Counted from the stretch's first letter, positions 26,593-35,664 are shown. The stretch is DNA of 64,000 bases from Stenotrophomonas sp. Marseille-Q4652 (GCF_916618915.1 NZ_CAKAKE010000001.1:1240001-1304000); one strand, 5' to 3'. Numbers and translations are program-made. Notes: generated by a model from the sequence alone, not told the origin.

Positions 26593-27567
26593 GTGCGTAT
26601 AGCTCTTATAGTCGGCATCAATCACTACGAGCATGGTGGCTCTCTGTATGGATGCGTTGATGACGCCCACGCCGTGCAAGCTGTCCTGGCCCGGCATGGC
26701 GATGGGTCAGTCAACTTCGATTGCAAGATGTTCACTGGCACTGGCCCAACGGATCGCGTTGATCGGGCTTTGTTAAAAGATCGAGTAGAGGAGCTTTTCA
26801 AGGCGCAGGCTGATATTGCGCTATTTTACTTCGCCGGCCATGGGCACATTGAAGCAACGGGTGGATATCTACTTGCAACCGACTCTCGCCGTGGTGACGA
26901 AGGGGTATCGCTCTCCGAAGTTCTCACCGTGGCCAATAAATCTCCGGCTCGAAACAAGATAATCATTCTTGATAGTTGCCACTCAGGTATCGCCGGGACT
27001 CCCCCTGCCGCTGGGGAACTTGCCAGTCTATCTGAAGGATTGACTATTCTTACCGCCTCGGCTGCCGATCAGTATGCGACGGAAGAAAATGGCAGAGGAG
27101 TATTTACAACACTGTTAGTAGATGCGCTTCACGGTGGAGCAGCTAATCTCACTGGTGATATCACTCCAGGCAGTATTTACGCGCACGTTGACCAATCTTT
27201 GGGAGCCTGGGAGCAGCGTCCTATTTTCAAGACCAACGTTAGGCAGTTCGTTTCGCTTAGAAAAGTCAACCCACCCATCTCCCTTGACGATCTTCGGCGT
27301 ATAACGGAATTTTTCCCTCAACGAGGCTATGAATATAAACTCGACCCCACATTTGAGCCGGAGTTGAAGGGAAGAGATCCGGACATGCCTCCCCCAAATC
27401 CAGAAAACACAAGAAAGTTCGCGCTGCTGCAACGATACAACCGCCTGAATCTGGTTGTACCCGTGGATGCGCCGCATATGTGGCACGCCGCAATGCAAAG
27501 TAAGACCTGCAAACTCACAGTGCTCGGCGAGCACTACCGCCGCCTTGTGGAAAAGCAACGCCTCTAG
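26593..27567 (+). CDS. Caspase-like protease, probable Thoeris effector (ThsA4-like)
   Basis: 324 residues from a GTG start with AAGGAG eight bases upstream. The N-terminal two thirds is a C14 caspase fold: [14 protein letters not shown] (residues 3-16), catalytic His83 in [11 protein letters not shown] and catalytic Cys129 in [13 protein letters not shown], with the following [14 protein letters not shown] strand. The C-terminal section (about 225-324) has no protease motif; it contains a conserved-looking [20 protein letters not shown] and [14 protein letters not shown] and is a candidate signal-binding or regulatory domain. Pairing with an upstream TIR protein matches type IV Thoeris, in which the TIR product activates a caspase-like protease that degrades host proteins. 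Both catalytic residues are present, so it should be active. AT-rich like its partner. Confidence 0.88.
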   Translation: MRIALIVGINHYEHGGSLYGCVDDAHAVQAVLARHGDGSVNFDCKMFTGTGPTDRVDRALLKDRVEELFKAQADIALFYFAGHGHIEATGGYLLATDSRRGDEGVSLSEVLTVANKSPARNKIIILDSCHSGIAGTPPAAGELASLSEGLTILTASAADQYATEENGRGVFTTLLVDALHGGAANLTGDITPGSIYAHVDQSLGAWEQRPIFKTNVRQFVSLRKVNPPISLDDLRRITEFFPQRGYEYKLDPTFEPELKGRDPDMPPPNPENTRKFALLQRYNRLNLVVPVDAPHMWHAAMQSKTCKLTVLGEHYRRLVEKQRL

Positions 27568-27653
27568 CAGGTTCAACTCAGTCTACGTCACTATGGCCAC
27601 AGATCGATCCTTGGAAGGATGCGCCCCGCCGCAATAGCGGGGCGCTGCGGCGG

Positions 27654-27968
27654 TCACACCGCCTGGGGCTTGCTGCGCGACCAGATCAGGTCGTGCGTGC
27701 CGTTCTCGCCTTCGATCAGGCGCGCATAGACCGGTGCCGGAAACGAAGGATCGTCGAGGGTCACGGACAGGTAATCCCGCCCGGCCTCGCTGGTCTTCTT
27801 CCACGCCGCGCCGATGTCGTGACTGGCGGCCTGCAAGCGGAAGTCCGGGGCTTTCTCGTTGTCCCCCTTGTCGTTGGGAACCAGCTTGACCTTGACGTTG
27901 AGCGTCAGAGTGCGAAGCGTGCCGGTGAAGCCGTCTTTGTCTGCGGTGAAGGTGCCGATGTTGGCCAT
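27654..27968 (-). CDS. DUF736 family protein
   Basis: 104 residues starting [20 protein letters not shown] with GGAG well placed upstream. The sequence matches the DUF736 family throughout ([35 protein letters not shown]). These proteins are common on IncP-like plasmids and ICEs; function is unknown. A very long leader (nearly 800 bases) separates it from the next gene upstream. Confidence 0.93.
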   Translation of the reverse strand: MANIGTFTADKDGFTGTLRTLTLNVKVKLVPNDKGDNEKAPDFRLQAASHDIGAAWKKTSEAGRDYLSVTLDDPSFPAPVYARLIEGENGTHDLIWSRSKPQAV

Positions 27969-28761
27969 GATGTTTTCTCCTTTCGGTTGAACAAGGTTCG
28001 CGCCCATCGCGTCCTTGTTGTGATCCGGCCGGCGGGGGACGGGCTGGCTGCACCGCTTGCGGTCGCAACGCAGTGGAGAACCGGGAGGTGAAAAGAATTT
28101 GCTGCGCGAGGAAGCCGCGTAGCGGCGGGGAAATTGTTTTCGCTGGACGGTTGCAGCCATGAAGCCCGAGGCGCAGCCGTGCCCCCGCCAGGATTCACAA
28201 CGAGACAAGGACTCCTTGGGCCGAACCGCTCCGAAAGGAGATGGGGCCGACTCGGCATCCCGCCCGAAGGCTTCTCCGGCTTGCCCACTAACGCGGGCCA
28301 GGTCAACCACCCGACGACAGGCGAGAACACTCCTGCCGCACCTTGCGGCGCCGCTCTTGAGGCGTGGCGTGGAAGCTCCATAGCGATGCCGGGCGGGTTG
28401 TCCGTGAACCGTCCTTCGTGACGTGATAGGCAGGAACCGCCAGCGTTGAGGACAGCACGCAACCGTGCAACCTGCCGCAGCAAGCGCCAGCGTGTTGGCC
28501 AGCGCCCCGTCCATCGTGGCGGGGCGCTGGCCAAGTCGATCCGGCGCAGCCGGTTCGGCGGCATCGAGGGGCGCCAAGCTGCTGCGGCGGGATAGCCCGC
28601 AGGGCTTTCCCCTGGAGGCAAGCGAAGCGCGCAGCGCCGTAGGCGCGAAGGCGTGAGCAACTGTCTTGAAAGTCAGACCTCCCAAGCGCGGCCGACCAGA
28701 TTCGCCTTCTCGGAATGACTGCGAGTCGTGATAATATCGAATTTCGTTATCGTTATTCGAT
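27969..28761. other. Long non-coding leader between DUF736 and padR
   Basis: No convincing gene. It contains a perfect 15-base inverted repeat at 28495-28534, a GCAAGCGAAGCGCGCAG motif at 28618-28634 shared with other leaders of this element, and the PadR operator at its right edge. On the minus strand it could be the leader of DUF736 carrying structured RNA or ssDNA. Confidence 0.5.
28495..28534. repeat. Perfect 15-base inverted repeat
   Basis: TTGGCCAGCGCCCCG (28495-28509) and CGGGGCGCTGGCCAA (28520-28534) form a perfect stem with a 10-base loop. No T-run follows on either strand. Candidate single-strand promoter, replication start or regulatory hairpin. Confidence 0.6.
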
Positions 28762-28763
28762 AT
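28734..28763. promoter_or_regulatory. PadR operator overlapping the padR start
   Basis: ATATCGAAT (28734-28742) and ATTCGATAT (28755-28763) form a perfect 9-base inverted repeat; the right arm overlaps the padR start codon at 28762. This is the expected place for autorepression of padR-chrA. Confidence 0.6.
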
Positions 28764-29091
28764 GGAAGAAAAGCCGATACCCCACGCAATGGAGCACCAC
28801 GATCTTTTGTCGGGGCTGATCCGCCTGCACGTCCTGCACCACGCGGCCGAGCAGGAGATCTACGGGCAGTGGATGATCGACGAGCTGGCCCACCACGGCT
28901 ACCGTCTCTCTCCCGGAACGCTGTACCCGATGCTGCACAAGATGGAGCGAGACGGCTACCTCGTATCGCGCCAGGAGCGCGAGGGGCGAACCGTGCGCAA
29001 GCTCTACACGATCACGCCCAAGGGCAAGGAAGGCTTGGCGCTGGCCAAGGAACGCATCCGGGAGTTCACCGGGGAGGCGATGCATAAATGA
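28762..29091 (+). CDS. PadR-family regulator of chromate transport
   Basis: 109 residues. The winged helix contains [36 protein letters not shown] and the wing [18 protein letters not shown], the PadR signature. It overlaps chrA by four bases (ATGA), as in other padR-chrA cassettes, so it most likely represses the pair and releases it under chromate or a related stress. The start codon lies inside its operator, leaving little room for a conventional ribosome site. Confidence 0.92.
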   Translation: MEEKPIPHAMEHHDLLSGLIRLHVLHHAAEQEIYGQWMIDELAHHGYRLSPGTLYPMLHKMERDGYLVSRQEREGRTVRKLYTITPKGKEGLALAKERIREFTGEAMHK

Positions 29092-30317
29092 CTGATTCCA
29101 CCAACACCTTGCAGCATGAGGCCGCAGCCGCGCGCGGCTCACCCGTCGAAGTCTTCGGCGCCTTCCTCAAGCTGGGGCTGACCTCCTTCGGCGGGCCGAT
29201 CGCGCATCTAGGCTACTTCCGCTCGGAGTTCGTCGAACGCCGCCGCTGGCTGGATGACCGCAGCTATTCCGACCTGGTGGCCTTGTGCCAGTTCCTGCCG
29301 GGGCCGGCCAGCAGCCAGGTCGGCATGGCGCTGGGGCTGGGCCGCGCGGGTTGGCCGGGATTACTGGCGGCCTGGGCGGGGTTCACCCTGCCATCGGCCA
29401 TTGCGCTGATCCTGTTTGCCTTTGGCATCGCCCAGGACCAGGGACTGGCCCAGTCAGGTTGGGTGCATGGGCTCAAGGTCGTCGCCGTGGCCATCGTTGC
29501 ACAAGCCGTCTGGGGCATGGCCAAGTCGCTGTGCACAGATCGGCCGCGCGCTGCCCTGGCCATTCTGGCGGCGCTGCTGACCATGATTCTTCCCTCGGCG
29601 ATGGGACAAATCGCCGCCATCGCGATAGCGGGATTGCTGGGCTGGTGGGGATTGAAGATCGCGCAGCCTGGCGGTGGCCATGCCCATAGCTACCCAGTCT
29701 CGCGCACGCTGGGCGTCGTGGCACTGCTGCTGTTTGCCGCACCGCTCGCCCTGCTGCCCCTGTGGGCGGCCGCCACGGGCTCGTCCACGATCGCGCTGTT
29801 GGAAGGGGTGTACCGCTCGGGTGCATTGGTCTTCGGTGGTGGACACGTCGTGCTGCCGCTGCTGCAGGCCTCGGTGGTGCCCAGCGGCGTCGTGAGCAAC
29901 GCCGACTTCCTGGCCGGCTACGGTGCGGCGCAGGCCGTGCCGGGGCCACTGTTCACGTTCTCGGCCTACCTCGGCGCGGTCGCTCACGGTCCGCTGCATG
30001 GCTGGATCGGCGGGCTGGCGCTCTTGGGCACCATCTTCCTTCCAGCCTTCTTCATGTTGGTTGGCGCGCTACCGTTCTGGGCAGGGCTGCGCCACCGCGC
30101 GGGCATCCAGACGACCATGGCCGGCATCAATGCCGGTGTGGTCGGCATTCTGGTGTCCGCCCTGTACGACCCGGTGTGGACGAGTGCCATCCACGGCAAG
30201 GCGGATTTTGGGCTAGCGTTGCTCTCGTTCGGGATGCTGACGGTCGGGCGGGTGCCGCCTGCGCTCGTGGTTCTGCTGGCCGGTCTGGCAGGCTGGGTTA
30301 TGGCGATGAGTATCTGA
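29088..30317 (+). CDS. chrA: ChrA, chromate efflux transporter
   Basis: 409 residues, the long two-domain form of the CHR family. Each half opens with a glycine-rich FGGP-type motif: LTSFGGPIAHLGYFRSEFV near residue 33 and LVFGGGHVVLPLLQ near 248. About ten membrane helices are visible. It expels chromate from the cytoplasm. It is the second gene of a two-gene cassette with padR inserted in the ICE leading region. A stem followed by T-rich sequence about 200 bases downstream may terminate it. Confidence 0.95.
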   Translation: MTDSTNTLQHEAAAARGSPVEVFGAFLKLGLTSFGGPIAHLGYFRSEFVERRRWLDDRSYSDLVALCQFLPGPASSQVGMALGLGRAGWPGLLAAWAGFTLPSAIALILFAFGIAQDQGLAQSGWVHGLKVVAVAIVAQAVWGMAKSLCTDRPRAALAILAALLTMILPSAMGQIAAIAIAGLLGWWGLKIAQPGGGHAHSYPVSRTLGVVALLLFAAPLALLPLWAAATGSSTIALLEGVYRSGALVFGGGHVVLPLLQASVVPSGVVSNADFLAGYGAAQAVPGPLFTFSAYLGAVAHGPLHGWIGGLALLGTIFLPAFFMLVGALPFWAGLRHRAGIQTTMAGINAGVVGILVSALYDPVWTSAIHGKADFGLALLSFGMLTVGRVPPALVVLLAGLAGWVMAMSI

Positions 30318-30520
30318 AGCCCATCCAATGCAGCGGCAGGCCGAAAGCCCGGCGGCGCCTTGCGCCCACAAGCCCAGGCCGTTCCAGATTTCCAAGCGGG
30401 GAAAGCGGACATGCTCTGATGAAATGGGTGCGGCCCACGCTGCGGGGTATGCACGCGGCAAGCCGAAAACTGCTGGTGATTCCCGCGCACGGCGGGTGCT
30501 TCGGCTGTTGACCTTGAACA

Positions 30521-30556
30521 CCGGGCGCGGCCACTGCCGCGCCCGGATTTTCGTTT
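30521..30556 (+). terminator. Terminator-like hairpin downstream of chrA
   Basis: CCGGGCGCGG (30521-30530) and CCGCGCCCGG (30537-30546) form a 10-base stem with a 6-base loop followed by ATTTTCGTTT. It could end the padR-chrA transcript. Confidence 0.55.
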
Positions 30557-30813
30557 CACCGCGCCCAGGGCGGAACGGACTGGGCGCGGTGCTGATCGCG
30601 GTTATTCCTTCGTCTCGATGAGCCACCACACGGCGCGCGGCAAGGCGCGGCCCGTGATGGGATGAATATCGCGGTGAGGTCGGCGCATGCCGTCCAGCCC
30701 GAAGGCGGGCAGCAGCCGCGCACGTCGCCTGCGCCGTGCCAGCGGCGGGCGCGTACCGTGCCGAGGGCGTAGATCGCCGCCACGCGCGGGCGGCTGCTGG
30801 TAATGCGAGTCAT
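30556..30813 (-). CDS. Small hypothetical protein downstream of parB
   Basis: 85 residues starting MTRITSSRPRVAAIYALGTV, with AGGAG seven bases upstream. Composition is Arg/Ala-rich with several Cys; no family is recognised. An overlapping frame ends in ITGRALPRAVWWLIETKE, which also looks protein-like, so a frameshift in the 3' half is possible. It is the last gene of the DUF932-parB run. Confidence 0.45.
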   Translation of the reverse strand: MTRITSSRPRVAAIYALGTVRARRWHGAGDVRGCCPPSGWTACADLTAIFIPSRAAPCRAPCGGSSRRRNNRDQHRAQSVPPWAR

Positions 30814-30875
30814 GGGGACTTCTCCTTGCAGCGAAGCGCCCCGGTCGAGGCCGGGGCGCTCGCCTTCGGCGCGGG

Positions 30876-32936
30876 TCAAGCGGCCAGCGCCTCGGCGGGT
30901 TCATCCGCCATTGCTTCGGCATCCTCCGGGGCGTCCTGCTCCGGGCCGGCCTCCTGCGCGGTGTCCTGCGGGCCTTCGGCCTTGAAGATGGCAGGCATCC
31001 AGCCCGTGCCATCGGCCAGCCGCTCGGCCTCGCTGGCAATGTCGGCCTTCTTGAGTTTCGCCAGCCGGGTGACGGATTCCGGTGCAAACGCGCCCACGGC
31101 ATCCAGAATCACGGCCTTGGAAACGTGCTTGAAGTAGCCTTCTGCGGTCGGCTTCCACCATGCGGCCATGTCGAGGCCCACGGCCTGCGCCAGTTCCGCG
31201 CCGGGCTGGTACGTCGTGGCGCGAGGCGTCACCACGTCCACCGTAGAGGCCACGCATACGGCCAGCAGCCGCACCAGTTCGTCTTGCGACTTCGCCAGCA
31301 GCACGGCGAACAGTTCGGCGCTGTCCTCCGGCAAGGCTTCACCGGCCACCTGTTGCAGTTCGCGCAGCGCCACGGCGGCGGGCGATTCCGGCCAGTCCGG
31401 GGCCATGCCTTCCAGCCGGTCTTGCGCCGTGAGGCGCACGCCGAGCGGCAGGCCATCGCCATAGGCGTCGGGATGCAAGACGGTCTGCACCATGCCATGC
31501 ACCAGCGCGGCCAGCGCGACGTGCGGATGCCGGGCGACTTCGATTTGCAGCGCCGCCGTGCGGTGGGCGCTCAACCGCTGCGCCAGCCGGTCGGACAGGC
31601 TCGCGGCTTTGGGCGCGTCGTCGGCGTCCTCGTGCTCGTCGTTGGCGGCTTCGCCTTCGGCACTGCCGAAACCGCGCCGCAGCTTTTCAAGCGTGCGCAG
31701 CGCCTTCGCCTCGGCTTCGCGCAGCAGGCCGCGATGAATGACGGCCTCGCCGCTGCGGTCGATGGTGACGATGGCACCGGCCACCTCGCGCACTTCGGGG
31801 GCATAGCCTTGTAAGGCGTCCTCCGCGTCTTGCAGTTCCCCGACCACCTGATCGCGCCGCTGTTCCAGTTTCTCGGCCTTGGCCTCGTCCTCGCTGCTTT
31901 CAACTTGGCAGGCTTCTTCCAGTTCGGCTTCGATCTTTTCGAGGCGGGTTTCCAGCGAGGCGATGCGGCGAGCCTCGCGGCTGGTCGGCTCGCGGCGGTG
32001 GCGCGGGGCGTTCTGGAACGCCTGCCGTTCCTCGTAGGCCAGATGCGGCACGGCCTCCACCCATGCCCATCCCTCGGCGCGCACGTCCTCGGCCAGCATT
32101 GCCAGCTTGTCGCGCACCAGCGTTTCCAGCACTGCGGTATCGGTGAGGTAGGTTCCGGCATCGCCTTCTGCGAACAGGTCGCGGCGGATGCCGCCGCCTG
32201 CCTGCCGGTAGGCGTCCAGCCCGACGAAGCGCACCAGCGCGTGCGCGGCGTCGATTTCGCGCTCGGTCAGGCGCTCGCGCAGCTTGGACGGGCTGCGCTG
32301 CCATTCCGGCGCACCATAGAACGCGGCTTCCTGCGCGGTGTGGTCGTCGGTGATGGTCAAGGCCATCAACTGTTCCAGCGTCGCGGCTCCGGCGCGGTAA
32401 TCGGCCAGCAGGCGCGGCGAGACGTTCGCCAGCTTCAAGCGGCGCTGCACCACCAGCGGGGACACGCCGAAGTCTGCGGCAATGTCCTCCACCGAGCGGC
32501 CTTCCTTGACCAGCGCGGCGAAGGCCGCGAACTGGTCGGCGGGGTGCATGTTCTCGCGCTGCACGTTCTCCGCGAGGCTGACGGTGCGGGCGGACGCATC
32601 GGCCACCAGCAGGCACGGCACTTCGTAGTCGGCGGGGATGCGCTTCTTCTTCGCCAGCAGCTTCAAGGCGGTCAGGCGACGGTCGCCTGCGACGACTTCG
32701 TATTGCTCGCCATCGGCGGCGAGGATGACGATCAGGTTTTGCAGCAGGCCGATGCGGGCAATGCTCGCGGCCAGTTCGGGGATGGATTGGCGCGGGGTCG
32801 TGCGGACGTTGCGCTTGGAGCGGCGCGGCAACAACTGCGAGAGGGGGACCAAGATCAGGTTCTTGGTCGGGTCGGCCACTTCCAGCGGTGCGGCGGCTTC
32901 GATGGCGACGGCTTCGGTTTTGAGTACGGCGTTCAT
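30876..32936 (-). CDS. parB: Large ParB/RepB/Spo0J-family protein
   Basis: 686 residues, about twice a partition ParB. The N-terminal ParB/sulfiredoxin-like nuclease domain is clear: LVPLSQLLPRRSKRNVR, SIARIGLLQNLIV, YEVVAGDRRLTALK and LAENVQRENMHPADQFAAF (about residues 30-140), followed by an HTH (IAADFGVSPLVVQRRLKLAN). A coiled coil with repeated Glu/Lys follows (about 325-385) and an acidic end. These large ParB-like proteins (YubM type) are typical of conjugative leading regions and are not partners of ParA. It follows the DUF932 gene by 78 bases. Confidence 0.93.
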   Translation of the reverse strand: MNAVLKTEAVAIEAAAPLEVADPTKNLILVPLSQLLPRRSKRNVRTTPRQSIPELAASIARIGLLQNLIVILAADGEQYEVVAGDRRLTALKLLAKKKRIPADYEVPCLLVADASARTVSLAENVQRENMHPADQFAAFAALVKEGRSVEDIAADFGVSPLVVQRRLKLANVSPRLLADYRAGAATLEQLMALTITDDHTAQEAAFYGAPEWQRSPSKLRERLTEREIDAAHALVRFVGLDAYRQAGGGIRRDLFAEGDAGTYLTDTAVLETLVRDKLAMLAEDVRAEGWAWVEAVPHLAYEERQAFQNAPRHRREPTSREARRIASLETRLEKIEAELEEACQVESSEDEAKAEKLEQRRDQVVGELQDAEDALQGYAPEVREVAGAIVTIDRSGEAVIHRGLLREAEAKALRTLEKLRRGFGSAEGEAANDEHEDADDAPKAASLSDRLAQRLSAHRTAALQIEVARHPHVALAALVHGMVQTVLHPDAYGDGLPLGVRLTAQDRLEGMAPDWPESPAAVALRELQQVAGEALPEDSAELFAVLLAKSQDELVRLLAVCVASTVDVVTPRATTYQPGAELAQAVGLDMAAWWKPTAEGYFKHVSKAVILDAVGAFAPESVTRLAKLKKADIASEAERLADGTGWMPAIFKAEGPQDTAQEAGPEQDAPEDAEAMADEPAEALAA

Positions 32937-33014
32937 GGTGATAACTCCTTGCGGTTGGGGTGCAGCAGCGAGAGAAGCGGCAAGGGCTGCTGCCTGCCCC
33001 TGCCGCGTGGGGAT

Positions 33015-33839
33015 TCAGGCTTTCAACTGGCGCAGGCCATCGGCCAGCAGCCACAGGGAGCGGTTCAGGCGCACGTTTTGATCAATGCCTTGAACGGGGC
33101 GGGTTTGCTGGCGGCGTCCGTTGGCGCTTCGCCCGGACAGTCCGCCCTTGGTCAAGTTCTCCTGCGTGCGGTTGAACACACTCCACAGGTCGCGGCGGTC
33201 GTCGTCATGGCGGCGCGGCATCAGGATTTGCGATTCCGTGATGGGCGCGGGCTTGTCCTCGTCGTACTTCAACGCCAGCGCAGCGCGGGCGAACACTTCC
33301 GATTCCCCGGCGTCCAGCGTGATCGCGCGCATGGCATCGCGCGATTCCTGCGCCCGGTCGAAGCCGTGCAGGACTTCGTAAGCGCCTTCGATCACCTGCG
33401 CCGCCACGTCGCCCTTGTGCGGTACGCGCACGTCGGCCACGGTGTCACCGCAGACAAGGCCATTGCTGCAAACAAAGCGGAACATCCCGGCCAGCATCTG
33501 ATAGCTGCTGGTGCCGTCATGGGAGTTCAGCAGGATGATTTCGTTGGCCTCGCGGCCGTTGATCTGGCTGGCGTGGCGCAGCCGGATCATGTGCTTGGTG
33601 TAGTCACGGCGGTCGTCGTGGCGCACGCGGGTTTGCGTCACCATGAAAGGCTCGAAGCCTTCCCCGCGCAGTTCTTGCAGCACGGTGGCGGTGGGGATGT
33701 AGCTGTACCGCTCGGAGCGGCTTTCGTGCGGGGCTTCCGCGTAGATGGACGGGGCCACGGCCCGGATTTGGTCATCGGACAAGGGACGTTCCGAACGCAG
33801 CACCGGGGAACGGGAAGCGAAGCGGGATGCGAGTTGCAT
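33015..33839 (-). CDS. DUF932 family protein
   Basis: 274 residues. The family pattern is clear: AVAPSIYAEAPHESRSERYSYIPT, VRHDDRRDYTKHMIRLRHAS, EIILLNSHDGTSSYQMLAGMFRFVCSNGLV. Function unknown; DUF932 proteins are enriched in plasmid leading regions beside ParB-like genes, as here. Basic C-terminus. The gene is preceded by a long GC-rich leader with a motif shared by three other leaders. Confidence 0.93.
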   Translation of the reverse strand: MQLASRFASRSPVLRSERPLSDDQIRAVAPSIYAEAPHESRSERYSYIPTATVLQELRGEGFEPFMVTQTRVRHDDRRDYTKHMIRLRHASQINGREANEIILLNSHDGTSSYQMLAGMFRFVCSNGLVCGDTVADVRVPHKGDVAAQVIEGAYEVLHGFDRAQESRDAMRAITLDAGESEVFARAALALKYDEDKPAPITESQILMPRRHDDDRRDLWSVFNRTQENLTKGGLSGRSANGRRQQTRPVQGIDQNVRLNRSLWLLADGLRQLKA

Positions 33840-34365
33840 GGCATTTCTCCTGACAAAGAAAAAAGGGTTTGCTGTTCACACCGCACACCGGATTCCTAGA
33901 TTCGGAGCCCAGCCTTTCGGCTGTTTGGTGCGGTCGGCACGAGGAACCCGGTTGGCCCTGTTGCCACCGTCTTTCCTGAGTTCATCGCCCGCGACGGTCA
34001 GGAGCGCGCGGACGGGGGCCGTCAAGGAGGCAAGCGCAGGGTGGGTGCGGCCCGCAGGCGCAGCCGAGGACACGGCCCTGCGCGCCTTGACGGCACACGG
34101 GAGCGGGCTACGGTCGCGGGTAAGGTGATGAAGTCAGGGGAGACGGCTGGACAAGGCAACGGCCATCCCTGTGTGCCGACCGCACGCAAGCGAAGCGCGC
34201 AGGCCCGAAGCTGGAAGCCGGGCCGTAGGCGTCAGCCGAGCGGAGCGAGGGAACGATGGAAGCCCGTCAGGGGCGAGACGCCGCAGGCGGCTCGATGCGA
34301 AGCACGACAGCGCGACCGGCCATGTCTGCTTGGCCGGGGACGCACAACCGTCCTACCATCCCTCT
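33840..34365. other. Long non-coding leader of the DUF932-parB run
   Basis: No supported gene. It carries GCAAGCGAAGCGCGCAGG at 34186-34203, followed by GCCGGGCCGTAGGCGTCAG-like sequence that also occurs in the radC leader, and several CCTTGACGGC-type words. On the minus strand it precedes DUF932; on the plus strand it precedes the DUF6988 gene. Confidence 0.5.
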
Positions 34366-35034
34366 ATGGAAGAAACCATCCTCAACAACGACGACCCTTT
34401 GGAGCACATGCTTCACCGCTCCAATGCCTTGCACGAACGGCTGGATGAATTGCTGGGCAATGCCGAGTTCGATGGATCGCCCCGTGGCGAATCAGCCCTC
34501 GGCATGTGCTTGGTGGCTATGGAACATGCGGCGGCAATGCGAGCGTTGATGTCGCTGCGACTGCCCACGTCTGCCGTCGGCCTCATGCGCCTGCAGTTCG
34601 AGGCCCTGACACGGGCAATGTGGCTGCTCTACGCAGCTAGCGACGCAGCGATCGACAAGTTGCTGGCGCCACTGACGCAGCAGAGCGAACAGGCAGCCAA
34701 GAACTTGCCTGGCGCCAGCGAAATGATTGAGCAGATCGGCAAGCGAGTCGGACAAGGCGCGCCGGCAGCCGCGCACCAGATGCTGTTGCACTTCAAGGAT
34801 GTGACCTGGCACGGCATGAACTCATTCGTGCATGGCGGCATTCATCCGCTGCGGCGTAGTGCCGACGGCTTCCCGGTCGATCTTGCGCTGCAAGTGCTGC
34901 GCAGCTCGAACGGTCTGACGACCATGACCGGCATGACGATGGCTGTCCTCACCGGCGATGAAGCCGTGGCCAAGCCGGTGAGCAAGATCCAGCCGGCATT
35001 CGCCGACTGCCTGCCGGATCTGCTGAGACCTTGA
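34366..35034 (+). CDS. DUF6988-type hypothetical protein
   Basis: 222 residues from MEETILNNDDPLEHMLHRSN. It is largely helical and soluble, with the conserved-looking core CLVAMEHAAAMRALMSLRL, TSAVGLMRLQFEALTRAMWLLYAASD and MNSFVHGGIHPLRR. I recognise the pattern as that of DUF6988-type proteins, function unknown. It is the only plus-strand gene inside the minus-strand leading-type block, so it is probably a later insertion. Confidence 0.75.
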   Translation: MEETILNNDDPLEHMLHRSNALHERLDELLGNAEFDGSPRGESALGMCLVAMEHAAAMRALMSLRLPTSAVGLMRLQFEALTRAMWLLYAASDAAIDKLLAPLTQQSEQAAKNLPGASEMIEQIGKRVGQGAPAAAHQMLLHFKDVTWHGMNSFVHGGIHPLRRSADGFPVDLALQVLRSSNGLTTMTGMTMAVLTGDEAVAKPVSKIQPAFADCLPDLLRP

Positions 35035-35063
35035 ACGGGGCTTCTTGCGACGCCCCTCGCAAA

Positions 35064-35414
35064 TCATTGGACGATTCGCCCGGCCAGGCGCGCATCACGC
35101 GCATAGGCGCTCAACCGCTTTTCGGCCCGGAAAGACAGGTCACGTTCGATTGGCAGGCCCAGCCCGCCGCGCACGGTCGCCAGTTCGCCCAGGCTAACCC
35201 AGCCGATTTCCGGCATCCCCAGGCCCAGGTCGCAAAGACCAAAGGCGTGGTCGTGGTCGTCGGGATCAATCTCGGTCAGCAGCCAGGTCGCGCCGGCATC
35301 CGGCGTGAACAGCTTGACCACGGGCGCCGGATCGAAGTCCGGGTTCTCCAGTGATTTGCGGCCATTGGCCAGCAGCACGACGCGCTGCTCGTCAGTGATG
35401 AGTGCGTTGTTCAT
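35064..35414 (-). CDS. DUF2958 protein, copy 2
   Basis: 116 residues. The core VVKLFTPDAGATWLLTEIDP and LGLGMPEIGWVSLGELATV is collinear with copy 1 at 25229-25579, so these are paralogues in one element. Its leader contains a block of about 120 bases nearly identical to that of radC. Function unknown. Confidence 0.9.
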   Translation of the reverse strand: MNNALITDEQRVVLLANGRKSLENPDFDPAPVVKLFTPDAGATWLLTEIDPDDHDHAFGLCDLGLGMPEIGWVSLGELATVRGGLGLPIERDLSFRAEKRLSAYARDARLAGRIVQ

Positions 35415-35462
35415 GGTGAACTCCTGAAAGGTTGCCGGGCGGAGTTGCCCGACCCTTCCGGG

Positions 35463-35630
35463 GCACGGCGCAGCGCAAGCAGTCAGGGGTCAACGACGGC
35501 CGCCAGGACGCAAGCGCCATCGGCGCGCAGCCCTTGACGGCGAGCACGCCGTGGCACGATGAAGGGAACAGCAAGACCGCCTCCCTTGCACCTTCACGTT
35601 CCCCGGTTCTCGGCAAGCGAAGCGCGCAGG
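35463..35630 (-). repeat. Repeated leader element, copy A (before DUF2958)
   Basis: 35463-35582 aligns with 36248-36370; the first 29 bases are identical and long identical runs follow (for example GACGGCCGCCAGGACGCAAG and GAAGGGAACAGCAAGACCGC). The element ends with GCAAGCGAAGCGCGCAGG at 35613-35630. It lies in the 5' leader of a minus-strand gene in both places. Confidence 0.8.
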
Positions 35631-35664
35631 CCCGCGCGGGCCGGAGTTGCGCCACCGGACGCAG

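Noticed and set aside
30419..30511. Thirty-codon frame MKWVRPTLRGMHAASRK after chrA
   Set aside because: No ribosome site, no family, and it lies next to a terminator-like hairpin.
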